Assembly: GCA_964413935.1 (NCBI GenBank)
Contig: CAYPTY010000011.1
Coordinates: forward strand, 1-64,000
DNA: 64,000 bases
Source: CAYPTY01 sp964413935
GTDB lineage: Bacteria > Bacteroidota > Rhodothermia > Balneolales > Balneolaceae
Direction of reading: 5' to 3'
Shown: piece by piece, positions 36,291-44,125 of the stretch
Layout of the letters: each line of letters begins with the position of its first letter
Position numbering within the stretch: position 1 is the first letter of the stretch
The notes under the pieces: generated by a model
Told to the model about the DNA's origin: nothing
The model's input: the letters and a program-made list of their open reading frames with translations, nothing else
The model's database searches: none
Position numbers and translations under genes: made by a program

Positions 36291-36330
36291 TGGAAGCGTA
36301 AAACATAGAGAGCTTCCACATCATTCACAA
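36291..36330 (-). promoter_or_regulatory. Candidate paa operon promoter with overlapping inverted-repeat operator
   Basis: On the minus strand TTG (36330-36328) and TATGTTTT (36307-36300) are 20 bases apart, close to the Bacteroidetes TTG/TAnnTTTG promoter. The inverted repeat TGGAAGC-N14-GCTTCCA occupies 36291-36297 and 36312-36318 and brackets the TATGTTTT element. A dimeric repressor bound there would block the promoter. The regulator is not in the window. Confidence 0.5.
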
Positions 36331-36428
36331 CAGAAACAATATACTAAAATTGCCCTGTTTCGTTATATTGACCCATCAAAAGTTAAATGATTTTACAGCG
36401 AGAAGAATCAGAACCATTTGGGGGTAAA

Positions 36429-37565
36429 ATGGATAAACAGGAAGGATTACTTGAACGGCCACTGGAAGAGCAATTTGATGACCATCTCGGCCTTCAGGAT
36501 GTGGACTATGTTGAACACTATGTAAATAACGCCAAACAGGCTGCGCATTACTATCAGACCACTTTTGGTTTTCGCCTGAAAGCCTATGCCGGACTGGAAA
36601 CCGGAATTCGGGACAGGGCTTCCTATTACCTGGAGCAGGGCAATATCCGCTTTGTGATTACAGCTCCGCTGAATTCCTCCAGTTCCATTGCTGATTTTGT
36701 ACATCGCCATGGCGACGGGGTCAAAGACATCGCTATGCATGTTGAAGATGTAGACCGTGCATTCCGCGAAAGTGTAAAACGGGGTGCAGAGCCGGTGGAA
36801 GAACCACATGACCTGAATGATGAACATGGCACCATCCGCAAAGCAGCCATCCGCACTTATGGGGATGTAATCCATTCTTTCATTAATCGCGAAAAGTATG
36901 AGGGCATTTTCATGCCCGGTTACTCAGCTAAAGAGAGCCTGCTTGAGAGTGAGGATGTGGGGGTTCAGTTCGTGGATCACTGTGTGGGCAATGTGGAACT
37001 GGGTGATATGGATAAATATGTAGCCTTCTATCGTGATGTGCTTGGTTTCACCCAATACATCAGCTTTGACGACAAGGATATTTCCACCGAATACACTGCC
37101 CTGATGAGTAAAGTGATGGCCGGCGGACGTGGAATGATCAAATTCCCCATCAATGAACCTGCAGAGGGTAAAAAGAAATCTCAGATAGAAGAATATCTTG
37201 ATTTTTTCGAAGGCCCCGGAGTACAGCACCTGGCCCTGCTCACCGGTGATATTATAGATACGGTTACCAAACTGCGGGAAAGGGGAGTGGACTTTCTCAC
37301 CGTGCCAACTACCTATTATGAGGAGCTGGAAGAACGGGTGGGTAAAATTGATGAACCCATCGACAAGCTGGCTGAACTGGGTATCCTGGTTGACCGTGAT
37401 GATGAAGGTTATCTGCTGCAGATTTTTACAAAACCGGTGGTCGACCGCCCAACACTTTTCTATGAAATCATTCAGCGAAAAGGTGCCCGTGGTTTCGGGA
37501 AGGGTAATTTTAAAGCTCTGTTTGAAGCCATTGAACGGGAACAACAGGTTCGTGGAAACCTCTAA
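36429..37565 (+). CDS. hppD: 4-hydroxyphenylpyruvate dioxygenase
   Basis: A 378-residue Fe(II) enzyme converting 4-hydroxyphenylpyruvate to homogentisate. Two VOC domains are present. Iron ligands are His in FVDHCVGNVELGDMDKYV, His in GPGVQHLALLTGDI and Glu in LFYEIIQRKGARGFGKGNFK near the C-terminus. I chose the ATG at 36429 (MDKQEGLLERP); an ATG at 36387 would add 14 residues. Divergent from paaA; co-directional with hmgA after 18 bases. Confidence 0.95.
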   Translation: MDKQEGLLERPLEEQFDDHLGLQDVDYVEHYVNNAKQAAHYYQTTFGFRLKAYAGLETGIRDRASYYLEQGNIRFVITAPLNSSSSIADFVHRHGDGVKDIAMHVEDVDRAFRESVKRGAEPVEEPHDLNDEHGTIRKAAIRTYGDVIHSFINREKYEGIFMPGYSAKESLLESEDVGVQFVDHCVGNVELGDMDKYVAFYRDVLGFTQYISFDDKDISTEYTALMSKVMAGGRGMIKFPINEPAEGKKKSQIEEYLDFFEGPGVQHLALLTGDIIDTVTKLRERGVDFLTVPTTYYEELEERVGKIDEPIDKLAELGILVDRDDEGYLLQIFTKPVVDRPTLFYEIIQRKGARGFGKGNFKALFEAIEREQQVRGNL

Positions 37566-37583
37566 GTTTTAAATAATCAGATT

Positions 37584-38741
37584 ATGTATTACCACGCTCT
37601 GGGAGAAATCCCGCATAAACGACATACCATTTTCAGAAGACCGGATGGTAAACTTTTTACCGAAGAACTCTTCGGAGCAGAGGGATTCCATGGCAGCAGT
37701 TCACTGCTTTATCACTACCATCCGCCTACACGGGTTTTACGAATCGAGGCCGGGGATGAAATAAAGTTAGAAGCCGCCGAACAGGGTCCTCTTCGCCACC
37801 GCCACCTGAAAACAAAAGATGTACCCGCTGGCGGCGATCCTATCAAAGCCCGAAAAGTGCTCATGTTTAATAATGATTTGCAGATCGGGGTAGCCCGTCC
37901 TACCGATAGCATGAGCTATTTTTACCGGAATGGGGAACATGATGAAATGATCTTTATTCATGAGGGGGAAGGGCACGTGCAGACCAATTTTGGCCGGCTG
38001 GATTTCGAATATGGTGATTACATCTACCTGCCAAGGGGAACAACATACCGCGTACACTTTGAAACCGAAGAAAATCGATATCTCTTCTGGGAGTCTACCG
38101 GCCCGGTTGGTTTTCCCAAACGATACCTTTCTGATATGGGGCAGTTGATGGAAAACAGTCCTTTTTGCGAACGGGATTTTCGCCTGCCTTCCGAGCAGCT
38201 TTTTTTCGATGAAGAAGGAGAATTCGAGGTAAGAATAAAAAAAGCAGGTAGGATGCATCACTACTGGTTCAGCCATCATCCGCTGGATGTGGTTGGATGG
38301 GATGGCTACCTCTATCCCTGGATTTTCAACATCAAGGATTTTGAGCCGATAACGGGTAGAGTGCATCAGCCACCGCCCGTGCATCAGACCTTCCGCGGAC
38401 ATAATTATGTAGTCTGCTCATTCTGCCCTCGAAAATTCGATTACCATCCACAGGCTATCCCGGCTCCCTACAATCACTCCAACGTGGATTCAGATGAAAT
38501 GCTGTATTATGTGGAAGGTGATTTCATGAGCCGCAAAGGCATGGATTATGCCAGTATAACGCTGCATCCGGGTGGTATTCCACACGGACCACATCCCGGT
38601 AAAGCCGAAGCCAGCATCGGAGCAGAGGAAACGGACGAGTACGCGGTGATGATCGATACCTTCCGTCCGCTCTATGTAACGGAAGAAGCTATGCGGCTGG
38701 ATGATGCGACTTATCCATTCTCCTGGCTGGAGGATGAATAA
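37584..38741 (+). CDS. hmgA: Homogentisate 1,2-dioxygenase
   Basis: A 385-residue cupin that opens homogentisate to maleylacetoacetate. Iron-site segments are APYNHSNVDSDEMLYYVEGD (with the Glu ligand) and HPGGIPHGPHPGKAEASIG (His ligands) near residues 300-350. This is the shorter form usual in Bacteroidota. Genes for maleylacetoacetate isomerase and fumarylacetoacetase are not in the window. Confidence 0.93.
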   Translation: MYYHALGEIPHKRHTIFRRPDGKLFTEELFGAEGFHGSSSLLYHYHPPTRVLRIEAGDEIKLEAAEQGPLRHRHLKTKDVPAGGDPIKARKVLMFNNDLQIGVARPTDSMSYFYRNGEHDEMIFIHEGEGHVQTNFGRLDFEYGDYIYLPRGTTYRVHFETEENRYLFWESTGPVGFPKRYLSDMGQLMENSPFCERDFRLPSEQLFFDEEGEFEVRIKKAGRMHHYWFSHHPLDVVGWDGYLYPWIFNIKDFEPITGRVHQPPPVHQTFRGHNYVVCSFCPRKFDYHPQAIPAPYNHSNVDSDEMLYYVEGDFMSRKGMDYASITLHPGGIPHGPHPGKAEASIGAEETDEYAVMIDTFRPLYVTEEAMRLDDATYPFSWLEDE

Positions 38742-38805
38742 TCGCTTTATAGTTTAGGTTTGAACAGCATGCGGAAACTCTTCATATTCACGGAGAACCA
38801 AATCC

Positions 38806-40146
38806 ATGATTATGAGAATGCTCTTTTGCCTTTTATTCACCTTATTCATTGGCTCTGAGTTAGTTGCCCAGAGTTATCCGGCCATCCTTTCCATGAAAGA
38901 ACGGGCTGAAACCGTTGACCACCTGCTCAATGAAAAGCTGGATACCGTACTGCCTGAACTGATGCGCAGAGAAGGGATTGATATGTGGGTGGTGATCTCC
39001 CGAGAGTATAATGAAGATCCGGTAATTGAAACCCTGCTTCCGGCAACCTGGCTGGCAGCCCGCCGCCGAACCATTCTGGTGATGTATGATCAGGGGGAGG
39101 AAAAAGGGATAGAGACCCTGGCCATTGCGCGCTATGATGTGGGTGAAAAATTCAAAAAAGCCTGGGATAAGGAGAAAGAGCCGGATCAGTGGAAACGGCT
39201 CCGGGAAATTATTGCGGAAAGAGATCCGGAGACAATCGGCATCAATAAATCCGAATACTTTGGCCTGGCAGATGGTATTGTGGCCACCGACCTGGAAGAA
39301 CTTGAAGCAGCCATTGGTGAGAAGTATGCCGACAGATTGGTATCAGCTGAAAAACTGGCCATAGGCTGGCTTGAAACACGCACGGAAAGTGAGATGGTGC
39401 TTTATCCGCAGATCTGCAAAATTGCTCATGAAATTATCGCTGAAGGTTTTTCTGATCGCGTGATACAACCCGGAGTTACTACGACGGAAGACCTGGTTTG
39501 GTGGTTCAGGGAAAAGGTGAGAGAACTGAAACTGCAGACCTGGTTCCATCCCAGTGTTTCCATTCAGCGGGCCGATCCGGAATCTTTCGATCATCTACGC
39601 TCATTCTCAAGTCGGCCCGAAAATAATGTAATTCAGCCGGGCGATCTCCTGCACGTGGATTTTGGCATCACCTACCTCCGCCTGAATACCGATACCCAGC
39701 AGCATGCCTACATCCTCCGGAAGGGTGAAAGCGAAGTACCCGAATACCTCAAAGAAGCCTTCAGAAGGGGTAACCGCTTGCAGGATATTTTCACCGCCAA
39801 TTTCAAAGAAGGCCGAACCGGAAATGAAGTACTGAAAATGTCGCGCGAGCAGGCTATCGCAGAAGGAATAAAGCCATCCATTTACACCCACCCGCTGGGC
39901 TATCACGGCCACGCGGCAGGAACCACGCTGGGCATGTGGGATGCACAGGAGGGAGTACCGGTTACCGGAGACTATCCCCTGCATCTGAATACAGCCTATT
40001 CCATCGAACTGAATGCGGCAACCTATATCGAAGATTGGGGAAAGGAAATCAGGATCATGCTGGAAGAAGATGCTTTCTTTGACGAAAGCGGAGTGCAGTA
40101 CATCGATGGTCGCCAGACCAAAATCCATGTGATTGGTTCCAGATGA
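38806..40146 (+). CDS. Secreted M24-family Xaa-Pro aminopeptidase-like metallopeptidase
   Basis: A 446-residue protein with a signal peptide (MIMRMLFCLLFTLFIGSELV, cleavage after VAQ). An N-terminal creatinase-like domain runs to about 180. The M24 metal ligands are traceable: HVDFGITYLRLNTDTQQHAY (two Asp), HPLGYHGHAAG (His), SIELNAATYI (Glu) and LEEDAFF (Glu). It probably trims peptides in the periplasm. Its TGA overlaps the ATGATG start of the ligase gene. Confidence 0.87.
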   Translation: MIMRMLFCLLFTLFIGSELVAQSYPAILSMKERAETVDHLLNEKLDTVLPELMRREGIDMWVVISREYNEDPVIETLLPATWLAARRRTILVMYDQGEEKGIETLAIARYDVGEKFKKAWDKEKEPDQWKRLREIIAERDPETIGINKSEYFGLADGIVATDLEELEAAIGEKYADRLVSAEKLAIGWLETRTESEMVLYPQICKIAHEIIAEGFSDRVIQPGVTTTEDLVWWFREKVRELKLQTWFHPSVSIQRADPESFDHLRSFSSRPENNVIQPGDLLHVDFGITYLRLNTDTQQHAYILRKGESEVPEYLKEAFRRGNRLQDIFTANFKEGRTGNEVLKMSREQAIAEGIKPSIYTHPLGYHGHAAGTTLGMWDAQEGVPVTGDYPLHLNTAYSIELNAATYIEDWGKEIRIMLEEDAFFDESGVQYIDGRQTKIHVIGSR

Positions 40147-41789
40147 TGGATGCACTAAAAGAAAAAATTGCCCATGCCCGACAGGTTGAAGCAGAGTATA
40201 CTCCTTTTCCGCAGAGCTTTCTCCAACTGCTGAATGAATACCGAAAGAATGAAAAGGAATTCCTGATTTATCTGGACAATGAAGATCGCCGCCATGTGCT
40301 AACGTATGCGGGCTTTGTGAATCATGTGCTTGGTACAGCGGCTTTTTTCCAGAAAAAGGGACTGAAGGAAGGGGATAAAATCGCAACTATTTCTCATAAC
40401 CACTGGCAGACCGTGGTTCATTATTTCGCGGCATGGATCAGTGGGATGGTGGCGGTTCCGGTAAATCTCGGTGAGGACGATTCCCGCATTTCTTTCATAC
40501 TGGAAAATGCCGAAGTAAAACTGGCGACGGTTCGGGAGGAATACCGGGAGCGAATTGATGCGATTTTATCCGAATCCAAAGCCCTGAAAAGTATACAAAT
40601 TGTTGAGTGTGGGGATGAAGCTGAAGTCTTTATGGAAAATCCGCTTGACTTCGAAGAGCAGGATTTGGACGGGGAAATGGATGCGTTCATTGTCTTTACA
40701 TCCGGGACTACCGGAAACCCAAAAGGGGTGGTTTTATCCCAGCAGAATTTACTTGAGGATGCGGTCAATATTGCAGTATGGCATGGAATAGATAAGCATA
40801 AGCGCATGATGTGCGTACTGCCCATTCATCATGTGAATGGTACAGTGGTAACCATGATTACCCCTTTTGTTGCAGGAGGCAGCACAGTTCTGCATCGAAA
40901 ATTCAGAGCCAGCCGGTTTTTTAAAAGTATCCGGCAGGAGCAGGTTCATGTGGTGAGTACGGTTCCAACCCTGCTGCAGTATCTGAGCAGTTACTATGAG
41001 GAAAATGAAATTCCCGAAATGGGGCCGCTTGAGCATGTGATTTGCGGTGCAGGCCCGCTCACCGTTTCGGTGGCTGAAGATTTTGAGACCATATTCGGAA
41101 TCCTAATTATTCATGGATATGGTTTATCAGAAACCACCTGCTATTCCTGTTTTCTGCCCCGCGATCTTAGTGATGCAGACCACGAATCCTGGATGCGGGA
41201 TTTTGGCTATCCGAGTATTGGAATTCCTATCCCGGCAAATGAAATGCAGATTCACGATGAAAACGGAAATCCCCTGGCTGAAGAAGAACGGGGTGAGATC
41301 GTTATACGGGGAGTTAATGTGATGAAAGGATATTTTCACAATACGGAAGCCAATGAGAAAGCTTTTACACACGGCTGGTTTCGCAGCGGGGATGAAGGTT
41401 TTTTTGTAAGAGATGCTCAGAAACGGCCCTTTTTCTTTATCACCGGCCGTATCAAAGAGCTTATCATTCGAGGCGGAATTAATCTGGCGCCACTGGAGAT
41501 CGATGAAGTCATCAATAAGGTGCCGGGAGTGGAAAGTGGAATTGCCGTCGGCTTTGAGAACGACTGGTATGGGGAAGAAGTGGGCGCTTATGTTCAGCTG
41601 AAAGAAGGTGTGGATGTAAGCGCGGATGAGATCATCCACTTCTGCCGCAGGCATCTGCCTTTTGCCAAATGTCCAAAGGTGGTGGTCTTTGGAAAAAAAA
41701 TCCCGGTAACCTCAACCGGAAAGTACCAGCGCCGCAAAGTGATTCATTTGTTTAAGCAGTGGAAACGCGAGCAGTTCAGGGATAGCTGA
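40143..41789 (+). CDS. Class I adenylate-forming acyl-CoA ligase
   Basis: A 548-residue AMP-binding enzyme. The phosphate loop VFTSGTTGNPKGVVLSQ is near residues 183-199; GYGLSETTCYS is the A5 motif, FRSGDEGFF A7, GRIKELIIRGGINLAPLEID A8 and TSTGKYQRRK holds the A10 catalytic Lys. Substrate not evident; fatty acid or aromatic acid are both possible. It is not a PaaK-type enzyme by length. It ends flush against the convergent thioesterase gene. Confidence 0.87.
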   Translation: MMDALKEKIAHARQVEAEYTPFPQSFLQLLNEYRKNEKEFLIYLDNEDRRHVLTYAGFVNHVLGTAAFFQKKGLKEGDKIATISHNHWQTVVHYFAAWISGMVAVPVNLGEDDSRISFILENAEVKLATVREEYRERIDAILSESKALKSIQIVECGDEAEVFMENPLDFEEQDLDGEMDAFIVFTSGTTGNPKGVVLSQQNLLEDAVNIAVWHGIDKHKRMMCVLPIHHVNGTVVTMITPFVAGGSTVLHRKFRASRFFKSIRQEQVHVVSTVPTLLQYLSSYYEENEIPEMGPLEHVICGAGPLTVSVAEDFETIFGILIIHGYGLSETTCYSCFLPRDLSDADHESWMRDFGYPSIGIPIPANEMQIHDENGNPLAEEERGEIVIRGVNVMKGYFHNTEANEKAFTHGWFRSGDEGFFVRDAQKRPFFFITGRIKELIIRGGINLAPLEIDEVINKVPGVESGIAVGFENDWYGEEVGAYVQLKEGVDVSADEIIHFCRRHLPFAKCPKVVVFGKKIPVTSTGKYQRRKVIHLFKQWKREQFRDS

Positions 41790-42221
41790 TTATCTGCGCA
41801 TTGAAACTACAGCCAGCGTACACCGGCTCACCGAGACCAGTTTTCCATTCTGATCCTCAATCTGTGTTTCCCAGACCTGAATATTTCTGCCTCTTTTGAC
41901 GGGTGTTGCGGTACCGGTTACCCTGCCACCGTGTTTTACCGAGCGGATATGATTCGCATTGATTTCCACTCCAACGGCCGTTTTGCCTTCATCCGCATTC
42001 AGCCAGGCACCCACGGAAGCCAGTGTTTCAGCCAGTACAACCGATGCTCCCCCATGTAAAATACCAAAAGGCTGAACCGTGTTATCATCCACCGGCATCT
42101 CAGCAACCAGTTTATCCTCTCTGATCTCTTTGAATTCAATATTCAGTGCATGCCCCATGTGTTTACGGGCTTCTTTGAAGTACCAGTCCATTTTAGGTTG
42201 GAGGGATTCTTGAATTATCAT
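41790..42221 (-). CDS. Hotdog-fold thioesterase
   Basis: A 143-residue PaaI-superfamily protein. ILHGGASVVLAETLASVGAW carries HGG and a Glu at the catalytic position, as in the 4-hydroxybenzoyl-CoA thioesterase of the Arthrobacter type and menaquinone-pathway YdiI/MenI. This differs from PaaI in the window, which has Asp. Substrate unknown. Divergent from the long-chain acyl-CoA ligase gene. Confidence 0.87.
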   Translation of the reverse strand: MIIQESLQPKMDWYFKEARKHMGHALNIEFKEIREDKLVAEMPVDDNTVQPFGILHGGASVVLAETLASVGAWLNADEGKTAVGVEINANHIRSVKHGGRVTGTATPVKRGRNIQVWETQIEDQNGKLVSVSRCTLAVVSMRR

Positions 42222-42328
42222 GGATTATTTACTTACTTAACACTGTTAACTGCTCTAAGTACCTGTGCGACTTCGCTTTTTAAAGTCACTGAAAAGTATA
42301 ACTTCCACATAAAGTCAGGCACCCAACT

Positions 42329-44125
42329 ATGGCTTACGAAAATGCTACGCTAATATCGGTAATTGATGAGGGATATGACAAAAATATCACCGGTGTATTC
42401 AGTGCAACAAAACGTAATGGGGAGTGGATAAAAACCTCACCTGCGGAGTTCAGGGAAAAGGTCGAAAATTTTGCCCTGGGTTTGATTGAGCTGGGCGTTA
42501 AACCCGGCGATCGTGTATCCCTTCATTCCGAAAACTCAACCGAATGGCTGATCTGTGATCAGGCGATTTTGTCGATTGGAGCCGTTGTGGTGCCCATTTA
42601 TACCACCCAGCCCGGCGATCAGATCAAATACATACTTGAAAATTCGGAGTGCCATGTTCACATCGTCTCCAATGATGAAGTGTTTTCAGACACCAAGCCT
42701 TTGATCAAGGCGGTGGAGAATGTAAAAGCCATCATCACCATTCAGGGTTCAAATCACAAGAAGCTGCGGAATTTTGAGGATGTGATCGAATTGGGAAAGT
42801 CGGCCGGTGGCGATATTGAAGCCTATCGCTCAAAAGTAAAACCCGGCGATCTGGCCACTTTGATTTATACCTCCGGAACTACCGGTGTGCCTAAAGGAGT
42901 GCAGCTCACGCACAATAATATTGCGCACAATGTACTGGCCTGCCTGGAGCATTATCCCTTTGACATCGATAAAAACCGGGGACATAATATCCTGTCCTAT
43001 CTGCCGCTGGCTCACATGTTCGAGCGCACGGCAACGTACATCTATGCCCATATCGGCTATCCGATTTACTATATAGAGGATGTGAAGGATATCAAAGATG
43101 ATTTTGCCTATGTAAAGCCGGTGTATATGATCACAGTCCCCAGATTGCTGGAAAAGATAGTGACCGGAATCAAGGTAAAAGGGCAGGATATGCGTGGCCT
43201 GCAAAAGATTCTGTATTACTGGGCCATTAACCGGGCACTGGACTTTGATCCCGAAAAACCCCCAAAAGGTGTTGGAGCCTTGCAGCATCGCTTTGCAGAT
43301 AAGATTGTGTATTCCAAGATCCGGGCGCTTTTTGGCGGCAACCTGATTGCCATGAATGTTGGCGGAGCTGCTCTGGCACCGTCCATCATGCGGTTTATGA
43401 ACGGAATTGGGATTTACTGCGGACTTGGTTACGGCCTAACGGAGACTTCACCGGTGCTTACCGGTCCAACCGATGGAGAACTTCGGGTAGGATCATCCGG
43501 GCGCCCATTTCGTGATATTGAAATACGCATCGCAGAGGACGGAGAAATTCAGGCCAAGGGCCCGAATATCATGAGCGGGTATTACAGAATGTCTGATAAA
43601 ACCAAGGAAGCTTTTACCGATGATGGCTGGTTCTGCACCGGCGACATTGGCCACATCGACGAAGACGGATGGCTGTTTGTGACCGATCGCAAAAAGGCCC
43701 TCTTTAAGCTTTCTACCGGAAAGTACGTTGCTCCACAGCCCATGGAAAACGCTTTGGTAACTTCCGGTTTCATTGATCAGGCAGTGGTGATCGGAGCTCA
43801 TCATCGTTTCTGTGCAGCTCTTATTGTTCCTGCATGGGACAACATGAAAAAACGATTCAAGGATAAGCATGTTGAATTTCCCGAAGAGGACATCACACAG
43901 AATGAATATGTGATTGGCCGGATACAAAAAGAAGTGGATAAAGTGAATGCCGGTAAGCCTCACTGGGAACAGATCAAAAAATTCAGGGTGCTCGAAGAAC
44001 CCTTTTCCATCGATAAAGGAGAAATCACACCCACGCTTAAGGTTCGGCGAGCCGTAATCCGGGAACATTATAAAGACATCATCGAAGAAATCTACAAAGA
44101 CGAAGGGAGCATAGACATTGGCTGA
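42329..44125 (+). CDS. Long-chain fatty acid--CoA ligase
   Basis: A 598-residue AMP-dependent synthetase of the long-chain type. TLIYTSGTTGVPKGVQLTHN near residues 179-198 is the P-loop, GYGLTETSPVL the A5 motif, FCTGDIGHIDEDGWLFVTD A7 and KLSTGKYVAPQPMENAL A8. It activates fatty acids for the beta-oxidation genes that follow. The 3' end overlaps the next gene by 8 bases. Confidence 0.92.
   Translation: MAYENATLISVIDEGYDKNITGVFSATKRNGEWIKTSPAEFREKVENFALGLIELGVKPGDRVSLHSENSTEWLICDQAILSIGAVVVPIYTTQPGDQIKYILENSECHVHIVSNDEVFSDTKPLIKAVENVKAIITIQGSNHKKLRNFEDVIELGKSAGGDIEAYRSKVKPGDLATLIYTSGTTGVPKGVQLTHNNIAHNVLACLEHYPFDIDKNRGHNILSYLPLAHMFERTATYIYAHIGYPIYYIEDVKDIKDDFAYVKPVYMITVPRLLEKIVTGIKVKGQDMRGLQKILYYWAINRALDFDPEKPPKGVGALQHRFADKIVYSKIRALFGGNLIAMNVGGAALAPSIMRFMNGIGIYCGLGYGLTETSPVLTGPTDGELRVGSSGRPFRDIEIRIAEDGEIQAKGPNIMSGYYRMSDKTKEAFTDDGWFCTGDIGHIDEDGWLFVTDRKKALFKLSTGKYVAPQPMENALVTSGFIDQAVVIGAHHRFCAALIVPAWDNMKKRFKDKHVEFPEEDITQNEYVIGRIQKEVDKVNAGKPHWEQIKKFRVLEEPFSIDKGEITPTLKVRRAVIREHYKDIIEEIYKDEGSIDIG

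Noticed and set aside
39607..40386. 259-residue minus-strand frame opposite the M24 peptidase
   Set aside because: Antisense shadow; the plus strand has signal peptide and all metal ligands.
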